DNA of 64,000 nucleotides from Thermodesulfobacteriota bacterium (GCA_034189135.1 JAXHVO010000021.1:1-64000); one strand, 5' to 3'; shown: positions 35,263 to 43,974, counted from the stretch's first letter. Numbers and translations are program-made. Notes: generated by a model from the sequence alone, not told the origin.

Positions 35263-35937
35263 TCATGAAGCCATATAGCGGATAATCCGTTTTTGAAACG
35301 TTTTAATGTGCCGGCAGATGGTTTCGTTAAGCCCGGTCTCGTCTCGTTTTTTTATATAATTAATGATATCATTATGTTCACTGATAACAGATTGATAATG
35401 TTCGTGCAGGGAGTTACACGGATCTATTTCATTGCCATAGGATAAATAGGCCAGCCTGTTTGTTTCACATCTAACCTTATGCAAGCTCTGAATAAGATAG
35501 TCGTTGTTTGAACAGTGTGCGAAATAGCTGTGAAAAGCGCTGTTGGCTTCAACCAGACCAAGAATGTTCATTTTTTCCATTACGTCTTTAAGCGAACGAT
35601 TGGCGATCTCCATTTGTGACAGATAGTGGGTGACATCCCGCTGAACAGCCAGACCAGCCACACCCAGTTCCAGAATCTTTAATGCGGTAAATGCCGCTTT
35701 TGTTTTTTGAATCGTAATGGGGCTGACCACAAACCCCTTATTGGGCTGTGATTCAACCATCATATCGGCTGACAGAGTCAAAAGAGCTTCTCTTATTGGA
35801 GTTCGCCCGATTCCCAGTTGCTTCACAAGCTGATTTTCTTCCAGCCTCTGGCCCGGTTCATACTCCAGACTGATAATCTTTCGGTAAATTTTTTCGTAAG
35901 CGGCGGCACCCAGCGGTTTCTTATTATTGGTAATTAT
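35263..35937 (-). CDS. GntR/FCD regulator with abnormal 5' end
   Basis: From GTG 35826 only the second half of the winged helix remains (GIGRTPIREALLTLSADMMV), followed by a full FCD domain. The missing helix is present in frame upstream (LGAAAYEKIYRKIISLEYEPGQRLEENQLV), so the protein should start near 35940. No in-frame ATG, GTG or TTG exists there. AAGGAG (35952-35947) is followed by ATG 35945, but that frame hits TAA after GAA AAA. One more A in the five-A run would give MEKIITNNKK joined to the HTH. Thus a one-base deletion or sequencing error, transcript slippage, or an ATA/ATT start is likely. It probably regulates the TRAP-pxp and BCCP genes. Confidence 0.75.
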   Translation of the reverse strand: MITNNKKPLGAAAYEKIYRKIISLEYEPGQRLEENQLVKQLGIGRTPIREALLTLSADMMVESQPNKGFVVSPITIQKTKAAFTALKILELGVAGLAVQRDVTHYLSQMEIANRSLKDVMEKMNILGLVEANSAFHSYFAHCSNNDYLIQSLHKVRCETNRLAYLSYGNEIDPCNSLHEHYQSVISEHNDIINYIKKRDETGLNETICRHIKTFQKRIIRYMAS

Positions 35938-35990
35938 TTTTCCATTCTCCTTAAAAGAGATATTTTTTTGCAGAAGATCAATAACTTCGA

Positions 35991-36033
35991 AAATATACTT
36001 GACATATATGTTTTGTATATGTCAAGTATATTT
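35991..36033. promoter_or_regulatory. Perfect 18-bp inverted-repeat operator
   Basis: AAATATACTTGACATATA (35991-36008) and its exact reverse complement (36016-36033) flank a 7-base spacer. Each arm contains TTGACA, readable as a -35 box in opposite directions. It lies between the divergent GntR and BCCP genes and is the obvious binding site for that regulator. Confidence 0.75.
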
Positions 36034-36060
36034 TTAACAAAATTGAAAGGAGGCAAATCA

Positions 36061-36315
36061 ATGAGCCCGGCAACATATAAAATAACCTCTCCTCTTATGG
36101 GGACCTTTTATAAAGCATCTGCACCAGGAGAAAAGCCTCTGGTGGAGGTCGGTCAGAAAATTAAAGCAAATAAAGTGGTATGTGTGATTGAGTCAATGAA
36201 AATATTCACTGAGCTCCGAGCGGATCATGAGGGAACCGTAATAAAAATTCTCGTTGATGATGAAGAGCCGGTCATGAAAAACCAGGAGTTGATTGAAATT
36301 GAAATCGATTCATAA
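36061..36315 (+). CDS. accB: Short biotin carboxyl carrier protein
   Basis: 84 residues: only the biotinyl domain, with [19 protein letters not shown] carrying the biotinylation Lys in ESMK (usual form AMKM/SMKM). Typical AccB has an extra 60-80 residue N-terminal region that is missing here. AAAGGAGG is 7 bases before the ATG. It overlaps the biotin carboxylase. Such short BCCPs are found with pxpABC genes in several bacteria. The carboxylation target is uncertain. Confidence 0.9.
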   Translation: MSPATYKITSPLMGTFYKASAPGEKPLVEVGQKIKANKVVCVIESMKIFTELRADHEGTVIKILVDDEEPVMKNQELIEIEIDS

Positions 36316-37651
36316 AATACTCATCGCCAACAGGGGTGAAATTGCTCTCCGGGTGATTCGTGCATGCAAAGAAATGGGAATTACTTCCGTGGCTGTTTAT
36401 TCAGATGCAGATAAAGATTCCCTTCACGTAAAATATGCAGATGAAGCTGTCAATATCGGCCCTCCTTTAAGCAGGAAAAGTTACCTGAATATGGATCACA
36501 TTATTGAAGCCGCACTGGATAAACAGGTGGACGCCATCCACCCCGGATACGGTTTTCTTTCAGAAAATGAATCCTTTGCAAAAGCCTGCTCGGAAAACGG
36601 CATCATATTTATCGGCCCCACAGCTGAGTGCATTGCCATGGCCGGCAATAAGTCTGCTGCCCGTAAAAAAATAACCGCCATAGGTGTTCCGATTATTCCC
36701 GGAAGTAATAGCGTCATCTCTTCTGCAAAACAAGCCATTCATATCGCCACAGATGTAGGCTATCCTGTTATTATAAAGGCCTCTGGTGGCGGAGGCGGCA
36801 GGGGCATGCGTATCGCCCATAATAAGCAAGAGCTGACTGAAGCAATTTCTATTGCCTCCGGCGAAGCCAGAGCGGCCTTCGGCAACTCGGATCTCTATCT
36901 TGAAAAATACATTGAAAAACCACGGCATATAGAAATTCAGATACTGGGAGACAGTTTTGGCAACTATATTCATTTGGGTGAACGGGAATGCAGCATTCAG
37001 ATGAGATATCAGAAACTGATTGAAGAGTCTCCATCACCTTTTGTCGATTACGCATTGCGAAATAAATTGGGAGAAACGGCTATTCTTATTGCGCGTTCCA
37101 TCGGTTACACCAATGCCGGTACCATGGAATTTTTGCTTGATCGCAATAAGAATTTTTATTTTATGGAAGTAAATGCCCGGGTTCAGGTTGAACATCCCGT
37201 AACCGAAATGGTTTCCGGTATCGATATCGTCCAGCAGCAAATTCTGATTGCCTCCGGCAGCAAACTGGCGTTTAAGCAGGATGATATTCAATTAAACGGA
37301 TGGTCAATGGAATGCAGGATTAACGCTGCCGATCCTGCAGACAACTTTATGCCTTCGCCCGGAAAGATAGAAAATCTTGTTATCCCCGGCGGCCCCGGGG
37401 TCAGGCTGGATACCCATATTTATAACAACTATGAAATTTCTCCTTTTTATGATTCCCTTATCGGAAAACTGGTGGTGTGGGGTAATGACCGTCCCATGGC
37501 AATCAAGAGAATGCAACGCGCCCTGGCAGAATTTAGCATACAGGGCATTAAAACGACCACCGGTTTTCATGAGAGGGTATTTCAAGACCCAGACTTTATC
37601 AAAGGGGATATCCATACCCATTTCTTAGAAAAATTTGACGCTTTTGTATAA
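36299..37651 (+). CDS. accC: Biotin carboxylase
   Basis: About 450 residues: [26 protein letters not shown]-grasp motif [35 protein letters not shown] (catalytic Glu and Arg), and C-terminal [21 protein letters not shown]. It carboxylates biotin on the carrier encoded just upstream. The start is a TTG, either 36293 or 36299; the latter has better spacing from AGGAG (36284-36288). No carboxyltransferase beta or alpha subunit follows, so it is not a complete acetyl-CoA carboxylase locus. PxpC, of the carboxyltransferase-like family, lies nearby. Confidence 0.93.
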   Translation: MKSIHKILIANRGEIALRVIRACKEMGITSVAVYSDADKDSLHVKYADEAVNIGPPLSRKSYLNMDHIIEAALDKQVDAIHPGYGFLSENESFAKACSENGIIFIGPTAECIAMAGNKSAARKKITAIGVPIIPGSNSVISSAKQAIHIATDVGYPVIIKASGGGGGRGMRIAHNKQELTEAISIASGEARAAFGNSDLYLEKYIEKPRHIEIQILGDSFGNYIHLGERECSIQMRYQKLIEESPSPFVDYALRNKLGETAILIARSIGYTNAGTMEFLLDRNKNFYFMEVNARVQVEHPVTEMVSGIDIVQQQILIASGSKLAFKQDDIQLNGWSMECRINAADPADNFMPSPGKIENLVIPGGPGVRLDTHIYNNYEISPFYDSLIGKLVVWGNDRPMAIKRMQRALAEFSIQGIKTTTGFHERVFQDPDFIKGDIHTHFLEKFDAFV

Positions 37652-37784
37652 AGTCCAACTTCTTCGTTGTGCTGCATTTCGCAATCATTCAACGTACGAC
37701 AAGTACGCTTCATGATTACAAAATTTGCACGCCTTTTTATCCCGTTGCTTTTTAGCGAGGGAATTTGAACTTTATACGAAACCG
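37648..37784. repeat. MITE-like element with terminal inverted repeats
   Basis: The ends TATAAAGTCCAACTTC and GAATTTGAACTTTATA form imperfect terminal inverted repeats about 130 bases apart; the interior holds no ORF (it includes CAACGTACGACAAGTACGC). It begins at the accC stop codon. The segment 37785-37872 is AT-rich and empty. Confidence 0.55.
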
Positions 37785-37872
37785 TCTAAACATAGCTTTT
37801 TACGAGTTTTTTTAAATTATTCCTCTTAAAGCAACTTAACCCTTTTTATAGAGTTAAAATTTTGCGAACATT

Positions 37873-38646
37873 TTATTCCTGTAGAAATTCAATCACCTCT
37901 ACCATCCTGTCAACGAGATGTTGATGATATTTTTTTCCGCCTTCCTGCGAAGCCTTGCTTGGTTCACCGGAAGTTCCGCCTGATTTTTGTGCAAGCTCTT
38001 TCATTTCTGCAGGACTGCTGGGAACATAGCACAATGTATCTCCTTTATACTTTGGATCCACATGGTATAGACTGTTATGATTATGCGCGTTGTCTTTGGC
38101 CCGTTCCATTTTTACCAGATCAGGATAACAATACCACATATGCGATCCTTCAATCTCCTCGGCATGCCCCACTTCGCCCCATTCCAGGTCATTTTTAAAC
38201 TCTTTTGACATATAGGCCGGGTCAAATATAACGATTTTAACCCCAAGTTCTCTTTTTGCCCTTTCAGCCGCAATTTGCAGCCAGGTGACATTAACGATAC
38301 GATGCCCGTTTAACAGGATGAATTTATCAAATTTGTGACGATACAATGATTGAATGATATCGTACACAACCTCAATCAGCACTTCAGCCCTTATGGTAAT
38401 CGTCCCCGGAAGAACGAGGTGATGAGGGCTCCAGCCGAACCAGAGGGGTGGTGCAACCAGCACTTTGGCTTTTTCTGCTGCGGCTTCCGCTATTGAATTG
38501 GCCACCATGGTATCTGTTCCAACCGGAAGATGATACCCGTGCTGTTCGGTACTGCCAATTGGCAGAATAATTGTTCCCCTGCTTTTCTCGGTCTTTGCCT
38601 GAACCTCTTCCCACGTCAAATTCTGTAACCAAACCTGTTTTTCCAT
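37873..38646 (-). CDS. Creatininase family amidohydrolase
   Basis: 257 residues: TIILPIGSTEQHGYHLPVGTDTMVAN (metal-site E-x-HG and D), FGWSPHHLVLPGTITIR, LLNGHRIVN (family usually NGHGGN) and GHAEEIEGSHMWY. Members hydrolyse cyclic amides such as creatinine or act on formamides in cofactor synthesis. The changed NGH loop suggests a different substrate. It is encoded alone, but next to 5-oxoproline and peptide genes, so a cyclic-amide substrate is conceivable. Confidence 0.88.
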   Translation of the reverse strand: MEKQVWLQNLTWEEVQAKTEKSRGTIILPIGSTEQHGYHLPVGTDTMVANSIAEAAAEKAKVLVAPPLWFGWSPHHLVLPGTITIRAEVLIEVVYDIIQSLYRHKFDKFILLNGHRIVNVTWLQIAAERAKRELGVKIVIFDPAYMSKEFKNDLEWGEVGHAEEIEGSHMWYCYPDLVKMERAKDNAHNHNSLYHVDPKYKGDTLCYVPSSPAEMKELAQKSGGTSGEPSKASQEGGKKYHQHLVDRMVEVIEFLQE

Positions 38647-38680
38647 AATAATGGCCTCTCTTTGTATGATTTATAAAACA

Positions 38681-38719
38681 AAAAAGGGGGCACAGCTTAT
38701 TACCTGCTCCCCCTTTTTT
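38681..38719. terminator. Bidirectional terminator
   Basis: AAAAAGGGGG, a loop with a small inner stem (AGC/GCT), then CCCCCTTTTTT. It lies between rpsI (ends 38750 on the minus strand) and the creatininase gene and ends the rplM-rpsI transcript. Confidence 0.85.
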
Positions 38720-38749
38720 AACTTCATCATCAATTTAAAAATAAATATT

Positions 38750-39145
38750 TTAACGTTTGGAAAACTGAAATCGCGCTCTTGCACCTTTCTGTCCGTACTT
38801 TTTTCTTTCCTTGACTCTTGAATCTCGCTTGACAAACCCGGCCTTTTTCAAGGTCGCCCTGAGGTCAGGGTCGATCAGTATAAGCGCCTTGGTAATACCG
38901 TGCCTTATTGCACCGGCCTGCCCTGCAAAGCCTCCACCAAGTACCCGTACTTTCACATCATATGATTCAAGTTTATTGGTAAGTAGCAGTGGTTTAATGA
39001 GTTTGCTTTTTGCTGATTCAACACGAAAGTATTCATCTACCGGACGATCATTTATAATGATTTCACCTTTTCCGGGTTTCATCCAGGTTTTGGCTATCGC
39101 ATTTTTTCTTTTTCCGGTTGCGTAATAAATGTTTTCTTTCTCCAT
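38750..39145 (-). CDS. rpsI: Ribosomal protein S9 (uS9)
   Basis: 131 residues: [32 protein letters not shown] at the start and the conserved end [24 protein letters not shown]. It is a component of the 30S head that reaches the P-site tRNA. It follows rplM by 45 bases, the universal gene order. Confidence 0.98.
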   Translation of the reverse strand: MEKENIYYATGKRKNAIAKTWMKPGKGEIIINDRPVDEYFRVESAKSKLIKPLLLTNKLESYDVKVRVLGGGFAGQAGAIRHGITKALILIDPDLRATLKKAGFVKRDSRVKERKKYGQKGARARFQFSKR

Positions 39146-39190
39146 TAAATTTTTCTCCAGATTTCAAATCGGTTACACCGGCTTGTATAA

Positions 39191-39625
39191 TTATTGTTGC
39201 ATGATTTCCGGCATCTGTGCATCGTGGGGATGTTTATCACCTGCATATACCTTTAGCTTTTTAAATAGCTTTCTTCCCAGCCTGTTTTTTGGCAGCATTC
39301 CTTTAACAGCAAAACGTAGAAGGTCTTCGGGGCTTTTTTCTATCAGATCTCTCGCTGTAGTTGTTTTCAGTCCGCCAATATAGCCGCTGTGCCGGTAATA
39401 ATTCTTTTTTTCCATTTTTTTTCCGGTGAGAATAATTTTATCCGCGTTTACCACCACTACCCAGTCACCGGTATCAACGTGAGGCGTAAACAGAGGGTTA
39501 TGCTTACCTCTTAGACGCGCAGCTATCCTGGTTGCCAGTCTACCCAGAATTTCGCCGTTTGCATCAACAAACCACCATTTGCCCTTATTGTCAGAGTTCT
39601 TTGCGCTATAGGTATATTTTTTCAC
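39191..39625 (-). CDS. rplM: Ribosomal protein L13 (uL13)
   Basis: 144 residues: [45 protein letters not shown] and the end [15 protein letters not shown]. It is an early-assembly 50S protein. First gene of the rplM-rpsI operon, with AAAAGGAG before the ATG. Confidence 0.98.
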   Translation of the reverse strand: MKKYTYSAKNSDNKGKWWFVDANGEILGRLATRIAARLRGKHNPLFTPHVDTGDWVVVVNADKIILTGKKMEKKNYYRHSGYIGGLKTTTARDLIEKSPEDLLRFAVKGMLPKNRLGRKLFKKLKVYAGDKHPHDAQMPEIMQQ

Positions 39626-39659
39626 GGTTTATAAAGCTCCTTTTTTAAAAGAAACGAAT

Positions 39660-39688
39660 TATCTAAATAAATAATTGTCAAGTGTCAA
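39660..39688 (-). promoter_or_regulatory. Promoter of rplM-rpsI
   Basis: On the minus strand TTGACA (39688-39683), a 17-base spacer, then TAGATA (39665-39660). It is 35 bases from the rplM start. Confidence 0.6.
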
Positions 39689-39832
39689 GGAAAAAATATC
39701 TTAATTTCAGAACAATTTACCGTTCATTAAAAAATCTTTAGAAAATTGTGGACATACATGTCAAAATAATGTTAGATATATTTTTTTAAAATTTTTCAAT
39801 ATTTAAAATAACTTTAGACTGGGGGTGATACA

Positions 39833-39931
39833 TTGGGCAGCGTAGTTAAAAAACGAAGAAAAAAGATGAGAAAACATAAACACAGAAAGCTTCTTGCAAG
39901 TACGCGTCATCAGAGAAGGAAAGGTAAATAA
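39833..39931 (+). CDS. 32-residue basic ribosomal-type peptide (COX24/AURKAIP1-like, bS22-like)
   Basis: TTG 39833, preceded by GGGGGTGAT, opens a 32-residue reading frame: MGSVVKKRRKKMRKHKHRK continuing LLASTRHQRRKGK. The family is known from mitochondrial COX24/AURKAIP1 C-termini, and a related peptide (bS22) has been seen on mycobacterial ribosomes. 15 of 32 residues are Lys or Arg. It is followed by a strong terminator at 39959, so it is its own transcription unit. The gap 39689-39832 is AT-rich. Easily missed because of its size and TTG start. Confidence 0.85.
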   Translation: MGSVVKKRRKKMRKHKHRKLLASTRHQRRKGK

Positions 39932-39958
39932 TTATGCCTGCTATCTTTTCTGCCCACC

Positions 39959-40000
39959 AAAAAAGCGCCTGATTGCATACTATGGCAACGGCGCTTTTTG
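39959..40000. terminator. Bidirectional terminator
   Basis: AAAAAAGCGCC, about 20 bases of loop, then GGCGCTTTTT. It terminates the small basic-peptide gene on the plus strand and hflKC on the minus strand. Confidence 0.88.
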
Positions 40001-40023
40001 ATTTTTTGTCTTTGACTTAAATC

Positions 40024-40965
40024 TTACCGGGAATACCCTTTCATATATTTTAGAAATTCCGAGTCGGTTGAAAGAACGAGAGAACTTTTTTCATCCAAAG
40101 CTTCGTTGTAAATTTCAAGGGTCCGGGTGAACGAATAGAATTCCGGATCCAAACCATAGGCTTTGGCATAGATCTTGGTTGCCTCGGCGTCAGCCTTACC
40201 CTTAATCTCTTGGGCTGTCTTATATGCTTGGGAGGTGATCTTTTTTAAATCCCTCTCTTTCTCACCGATAATTTTGCGGGCTTCGCCCCTTCCCTCGGAA
40301 CGAAACTTTTCAGCAATCTGGTTTCTCTCTGCAATCATCCGGTCATAAACCGATTTTCTTACAGACTCCACATAATTAATCCGCTTTATTTTAACGTCTA
40401 CCAGTTCGATGCCGAATTGAGCCAGTTTCGGCTGGGCCTGCTTCATAATCCCCTCGGTTATCTTTTCCCTGCCGAACGAAATCGCATATGACGCCTGTTG
40501 ATCTGATTTAATATCTTCAAGCCCGATCTCATCTATCCCCAACTCCCGATTGGTTTTACGTACCGCCTCAATAAGGCTGTAAGAGGTAATATAATTTCGC
40601 ACAGCCGGATCAATGATATCGTTGAGCTTGGTTATGGCATTAAACCGGTTGTTTACTGTCTGAAAAAACTTAACCGGATCAACTATCTTCCATCTGGCAA
40701 AGGTGTCCACCCATATGAAAGTCTTATCCAGTGTCGGTATCTGGCCGGGGTCACCATCCCATTCCAGCAGATTTTTATTAAAAACATTCGCATTCTGGAT
40801 AAAGGGGATTTTAAACCTAAGACCAGGGGTCGTTTTTGATTCCCCGGTGATTCTGCCGAACTGGGTGATTACCACCTGTTCAGTCTCATCCACTACATAG
40901 GCTGAATTATAGACTAAAATTATTGCGGCTATTAAAATTATTATTATTATACCTTTTGATTTCAT
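40024..40965 (-). CDS. hflC: FtsH modulator HflC
   Basis: 313 residues: N-terminal TM (about 4-22), then the SPFH/band-7 domain (VVDETEQVVITQFGRITGESKTTPGLRFKIPFIQNANVFNKNLLEWDGDP) and the coiled coil (RMIAERNQIAEKFRSEGRGEARKIIGEKERDL). With HflK it forms a periplasmic cage around FtsH. Its ATG overlaps the hflK stop. Confidence 0.96.
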   Translation of the reverse strand: MKSKGIIIIILIAAIILVYNSAYVVDETEQVVITQFGRITGESKTTPGLRFKIPFIQNANVFNKNLLEWDGDPGQIPTLDKTFIWVDTFARWKIVDPVKFFQTVNNRFNAITKLNDIIDPAVRNYITSYSLIEAVRKTNRELGIDEIGLEDIKSDQQASYAISFGREKITEGIMKQAQPKLAQFGIELVDVKIKRINYVESVRKSVYDRMIAERNQIAEKFRSEGRGEARKIIGEKERDLKKITSQAYKTAQEIKGKADAEATKIYAKAYGLDPEFYSFTRTLEIYNEALDEKSSLVLSTDSEFLKYMKGYSR

Positions 40966-41999
40966 TTCACTATACCTTTTTGTTCTCCAAGATTAAGCAG
41001 AGGGAGTACATTTTTTTGATCCGCATCGATGATATATTTTGCACCGAGTTTTGGAAAAAGACCTTTTAATGTCTCGAGATATAATCGCCTTTTGGTCACA
41101 TCTTTGGCCTTTATATATTCATTATACACAGAAACAAATCTTGCCACATCACCCTTGGCCCGGTTCACCCGGTCAAGGGCATACCCTTCAGCACCTTTGA
41201 TGGTTCTTTCCGCCTCTCCGCGGGCGGCAGGAATCTCCTTGTTATATTCCTCTTTTGCCTGATAAATCATCTGCTCTTTTTCCTGTGTTGCCTGGTTCAC
41301 TTCATTAAATGACGGCTGTACAGGACCCGGCACATTGGTTCGTTTCATTTCAATGGTAACAATATGAATGCCGGCTTCGGCGTGATCCAGCTCTTTTTGA
41401 AGGATCTCCCTGGCTTCAACCGCAATTTCATCCCGCTTGTTAATGATATCATTAATGCTCCTGTCACCCACCACCAGCCTCATTGAAGCTTCGGACATGT
41501 CTACAAGGATTTTCCTGATGTCCCTAACTTTAAAAAGATAATTAAACGGATTTTTTACCCGGTACTGTACAATCCACGGAACAAGGCCCACATTCAAATC
41601 TCCTGTAAGCATGAGAGCCACGTTTACATTCTCACTTCTGCCTGAAAAACGAGATCTCGTATCTCCTGGACCTGAAGTAAAACCGAACTCTTCTGTCCGC
41701 ACTTGTTTGACATTGACCTTGGTAACCTTTTCTATTCCTATAGGAAGCTTGAAGTTAAGTCCCGGCTGGGTGGTGCGTACATACCGGCCGAATCGCTGGA
41801 CAACTCCCACCTCATCTTGTTTAACCGTATAAAATGTTGAAGTTCCCACCAGCAAAATAATAACGATTAATGCTATAATCGGTCCGCCGGGTAGTTTGAC
41901 CTTTTTGAATTTTTTTACAAATTCATCCATTTGGGGCGGAACACCGCCCCCACCCGTCTGCCTCTGTTGTTCTTTTAGTTTTTCCCAATCCCAAGCCAT
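40962..41999 (-). CDS. hflK: FtsH modulator HflK
   Basis: 345 residues: short glycine-rich N-terminus (RQTGGGGVPPQMDEF), TM (about 40-60), SPFH domain (TFYTVKQDEVGVVQRFGRYVRTTQPGLNFKLPIGIEKV) and a coiled coil rich in A/E/R (EIPAARGEAERTIKGAEGYALDRVNRAKGD). It heterodimerises with HflC. Confidence 0.96.
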   Translation of the reverse strand: MAWDWEKLKEQQRQTGGGGVPPQMDEFVKKFKKVKLPGGPIIALIVIILLVGTSTFYTVKQDEVGVVQRFGRYVRTTQPGLNFKLPIGIEKVTKVNVKQVRTEEFGFTSGPGDTRSRFSGRSENVNVALMLTGDLNVGLVPWIVQYRVKNPFNYLFKVRDIRKILVDMSEASMRLVVGDRSINDIINKRDEIAVEAREILQKELDHAEAGIHIVTIEMKRTNVPGPVQPSFNEVNQATQEKEQMIYQAKEEYNKEIPAARGEAERTIKGAEGYALDRVNRAKGDVARFVSVYNEYIKAKDVTKRRLYLETLKGLFPKLGAKYIIDADQKNVLPLLNLGEQKGIVK

Positions 42000-42393
42000 A
42001 GTATTCTACCTTATGTTTTTATTTGATATACAAAAAATTGCCCCTTCTCTATCGGAGCAGGCCAATCTGTAGCCTTTTTAAACTTTACTAATAATTTACT
42101 CAAACGTCCAAGTCAAGTAAAAAGCAATTTAATACAATTTTAAGCTTTTGGTAAAACCGGGTTATTTCACTTTGTTCCATATCTTAAACAAATGCGTCAT
42201 GATGTAAACATGTTATCATCCGTTCACGTTTGATGTTTTAAATGAAAGATTGAAATTCGCCGTAATTCCAACTTTCCCCTTTCTGCTTTCCGGTTTCAAC
42301 ATCCCGTGAACGTTTGCTATTTTTAAGTATAATTCTTGCAATATTTATTAAAATTACGGTATGGACTTTTTATAAATTCATCATTATTAAGTC
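42000..42393. other. Intergenic region with a repeat-like hairpin segment
   Basis: This 394-base gap lies between divergent hflK and the DUF721 gene. Bases 42215-42316 contain CCGTTCACG and CGTGAACG in inverted orientation around a pyrimidine-rich stretch (TTCCAACTTTCCCC). A similar arrangement is present at 2855-2975. No ORF is seen. Confidence 0.4.
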
Positions 42394-42711
42394 ATGAAGA
42401 AAAAAAGAAAAAAACTAAAAGAATCTGTTCATATCAGCGCGATTCTGGATAATATATTACATACGTATCGTGAGAAATCAGATTCAAGGCTTTCCCATGT
42501 TTGGAGTTTCTGGGATGATGCAGTGGGAAAAACGATTGCGAAAAACGCCCAACCCGCTGCATTTAAAGGCAAAGTTTTGCTTGTGCACGTCACCAGTTCA
42601 ACCTGGATCCATGAGCTTCGTTTTCTTAAAAAGGGCATCATTAATAACATTAACTCAGTGTCAGGGGAAAACCTGGTGGAAGAAATAAAGTTTAAAATAG
42701 GAACATTTTAG
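42394..42711 (+). CDS. DUF721 (DciA-like) protein
   Basis: 105 residues of the DUF721 family: HISAILDNILHTYREKS, LSHVWSFWDDAVGKTIAKNAQPAAFKGKVLLVHVTSSTWIHELRFLKKGIINNIN. DciA, a member, loads the replicative helicase in many bacteria; short forms like this consist of the KH-like domain only. Its location is near dnaX-recR but not in the same transcript. The start has no clear Shine-Dalgarno. Confidence 0.85.
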   Translation: MKKKRKKLKESVHISAILDNILHTYREKSDSRLSHVWSFWDDAVGKTIAKNAQPAAFKGKVLLVHVTSSTWIHELRFLKKGIINNINSVSGENLVEEIKFKIGTF

Positions 42712-42768
42712 GCTTTGAGGAGCGTCCCTTCGGGCCCAATGAGTGGTCTGGCGCCCCTGAAGACCAGT

Positions 42769-42788
42769 CCCCCGCCAAGGCGGGGCTT
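42769..42788 (+). terminator. GC-rich hairpin, probable terminator
   Basis: CCCCCGCC-AA-GGCGGGG followed by CTTTAAA, 58 bases after the DUF721 gene. It has a short T-run, so its efficiency is uncertain. Another inverted repeat (TGGTCT/AGACCA) lies just upstream. Confidence 0.5.
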
Positions 42789-42916
42789 TAAAGAGCGGCC
42801 TTCAGCCTCGAGGAATATGGCACTATACGGAATTTAATGCCTCAAATCACGTGCCCCTTGAACGCAGTGGTCTTTAAGCAAAACGATCCTTGAACCAAGT
42901 ACCTATGTTAGGAGCT

Positions 42917-43639
42917 ATGAAATCGAAAACCCCGGAAACCTTTTTCAACGGCCGCATAAAAGTTAAACAGGATCGCTGCGGATACCGATTTTCCATTGAT
43001 TCGATTTTGCTGGCCTGCCATGCCGCACCCCGGCCTGGAGATAAGGTGGTTGACCTGGGAACCGGTTGCGGCATTATCTCTCTTATACTGGCACATCGAG
43101 AACCGAATCTGAAAATTTATGGAATCGAAGTGCAACAAGAACTGGCCGACATCGCTTCTTGCAATGTTAAAGAAAATCTGATGGACAACATTATAACCGT
43201 TCTTTGTAAAAATATGAAAGAACTGAAAAATGATATGATTTCAGGCCCTGTCGATCTGATCATAAGCAATCCGCCATACCGGAAGGCAAATTCCGGAAGG
43301 ATAAATCCTGATAAACAACGCGCAGTGGCACGACATGAAATCAAGATCTCTCTTGATGATATTACTGCAACCGTTCGCCGTGTTCTGCGAACCGCCGGAA
43401 GGTTCGTCACCATTTACTCAGCCGAACGTATCACCGACCTACTGACCCATCTAAGATATGCCGGCATTGAAGCAAAATTTCTTCGCATGATTCACTCAAA
43501 TATTAAAACAGAGGCAAAACTGGTTCTGGCGGAAGGAATAAAAGGTGGGCGTCCGGGCCTGAAGATTGGTCCGCCGCTTTTAATCTACGACGAAAATGGC
43601 TCTTATACACAAGAAGTGGAAGCAATGCTTTCCCCTTAA
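42917..43639 (+). CDS. trmN6: tRNA1(Val) adenine-37 N6-methyltransferase-like
   Basis: About 240 residues: SAM motif I VVDLGTGCGIISLILAHR, and catalytic LIISNPPYRKANSGRINPDKQRAVARHE, with the NPPY signature of N6-adenine methyltransferases and the R-x-P..Q.A.AR.E string typical of the YfiC/TrmN6 group. It modifies A37 of tRNA. ATG 42917 follows TTAGGAG closely; ATG 42905 and TTG 42890 are alternative starts. Confidence 0.88.
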   Translation: MKSKTPETFFNGRIKVKQDRCGYRFSIDSILLACHAAPRPGDKVVDLGTGCGIISLILAHREPNLKIYGIEVQQELADIASCNVKENLMDNIITVLCKNMKELKNDMISGPVDLIISNPPYRKANSGRINPDKQRAVARHEIKISLDDITATVRRVLRTAGRFVTIYSAERITDLLTHLRYAGIEAKFLRMIHSNIKTEAKLVLAEGIKGGRPGLKIGPPLLIYDENGSYTQEVEAMLSP

Positions 43640-43750
43640 TCCAGTTTTATTTTTCCCAATGCGTTTACCCGGAGAAGATTCCAGAAGGTTATTGACAGGC
43701 TTTAATAAAAAATTATATTGAAAGCATCTTTATAACATGTTTAAAGTTCC

Positions 43751-43843
43751 GGAGAGGTTGCCGAGTGGCTGAAGGCCCCGCTCTCGAAAAGCGGTATTCC
43801 GTTAGAAACGGGATCGTGGGTTCGAATCCCACCCTCTCCGCCA
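43751..43843 (+). tRNA. tRNA-Ser (CGA)
   Basis: A class II tRNA of 93 bases with encoded CCA. Acceptor GGAGAGG/CCTCTCC, anticodon stem CCGCT/AGCGG with loop CTCGAAA (anticodon CGA), long variable arm (TATTCCGTTAGAAACGGGAT), and T loop GGTTCGAATCC. Confidence 0.96.
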
Positions 43844-43880
43844 GGCAATCACTAAGGACTCGCGTAGAAATAGGCTTTCC

Positions 43881-43974
43881 GGAGAGATGTCCGAGCTGGC
43901 TGAAGGAGCACGACTGGAAATCGTGTGTGCTGTCAAAAGCGGCACCGAGGGTTCGAATCCCTCTCTCTCCGCCA
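43881..43974 (+). tRNA. tRNA-Ser (GGA)
   Basis: A class II tRNA of 94 bases with encoded CCA. Acceptor GGAGAGA/TCTCTCC, anticodon stem ACGA/TCGT with loop CTGGAAA (anticodon GGA), long variable arm (GTGTGCTGTCAAAAGCGGCACC), and T loop GGTTCGAATCC. It lies 37 bases after tRNA-Ser(CGA), so the two are probably co-transcribed. Confidence 0.96.

Noticed and set aside
36061-37651. Complete acetyl-CoA carboxylase locus
   Set aside because: No carboxyltransferase subunits (accA/accD) follow, and the carrier is truncated to its biotinyl domain.
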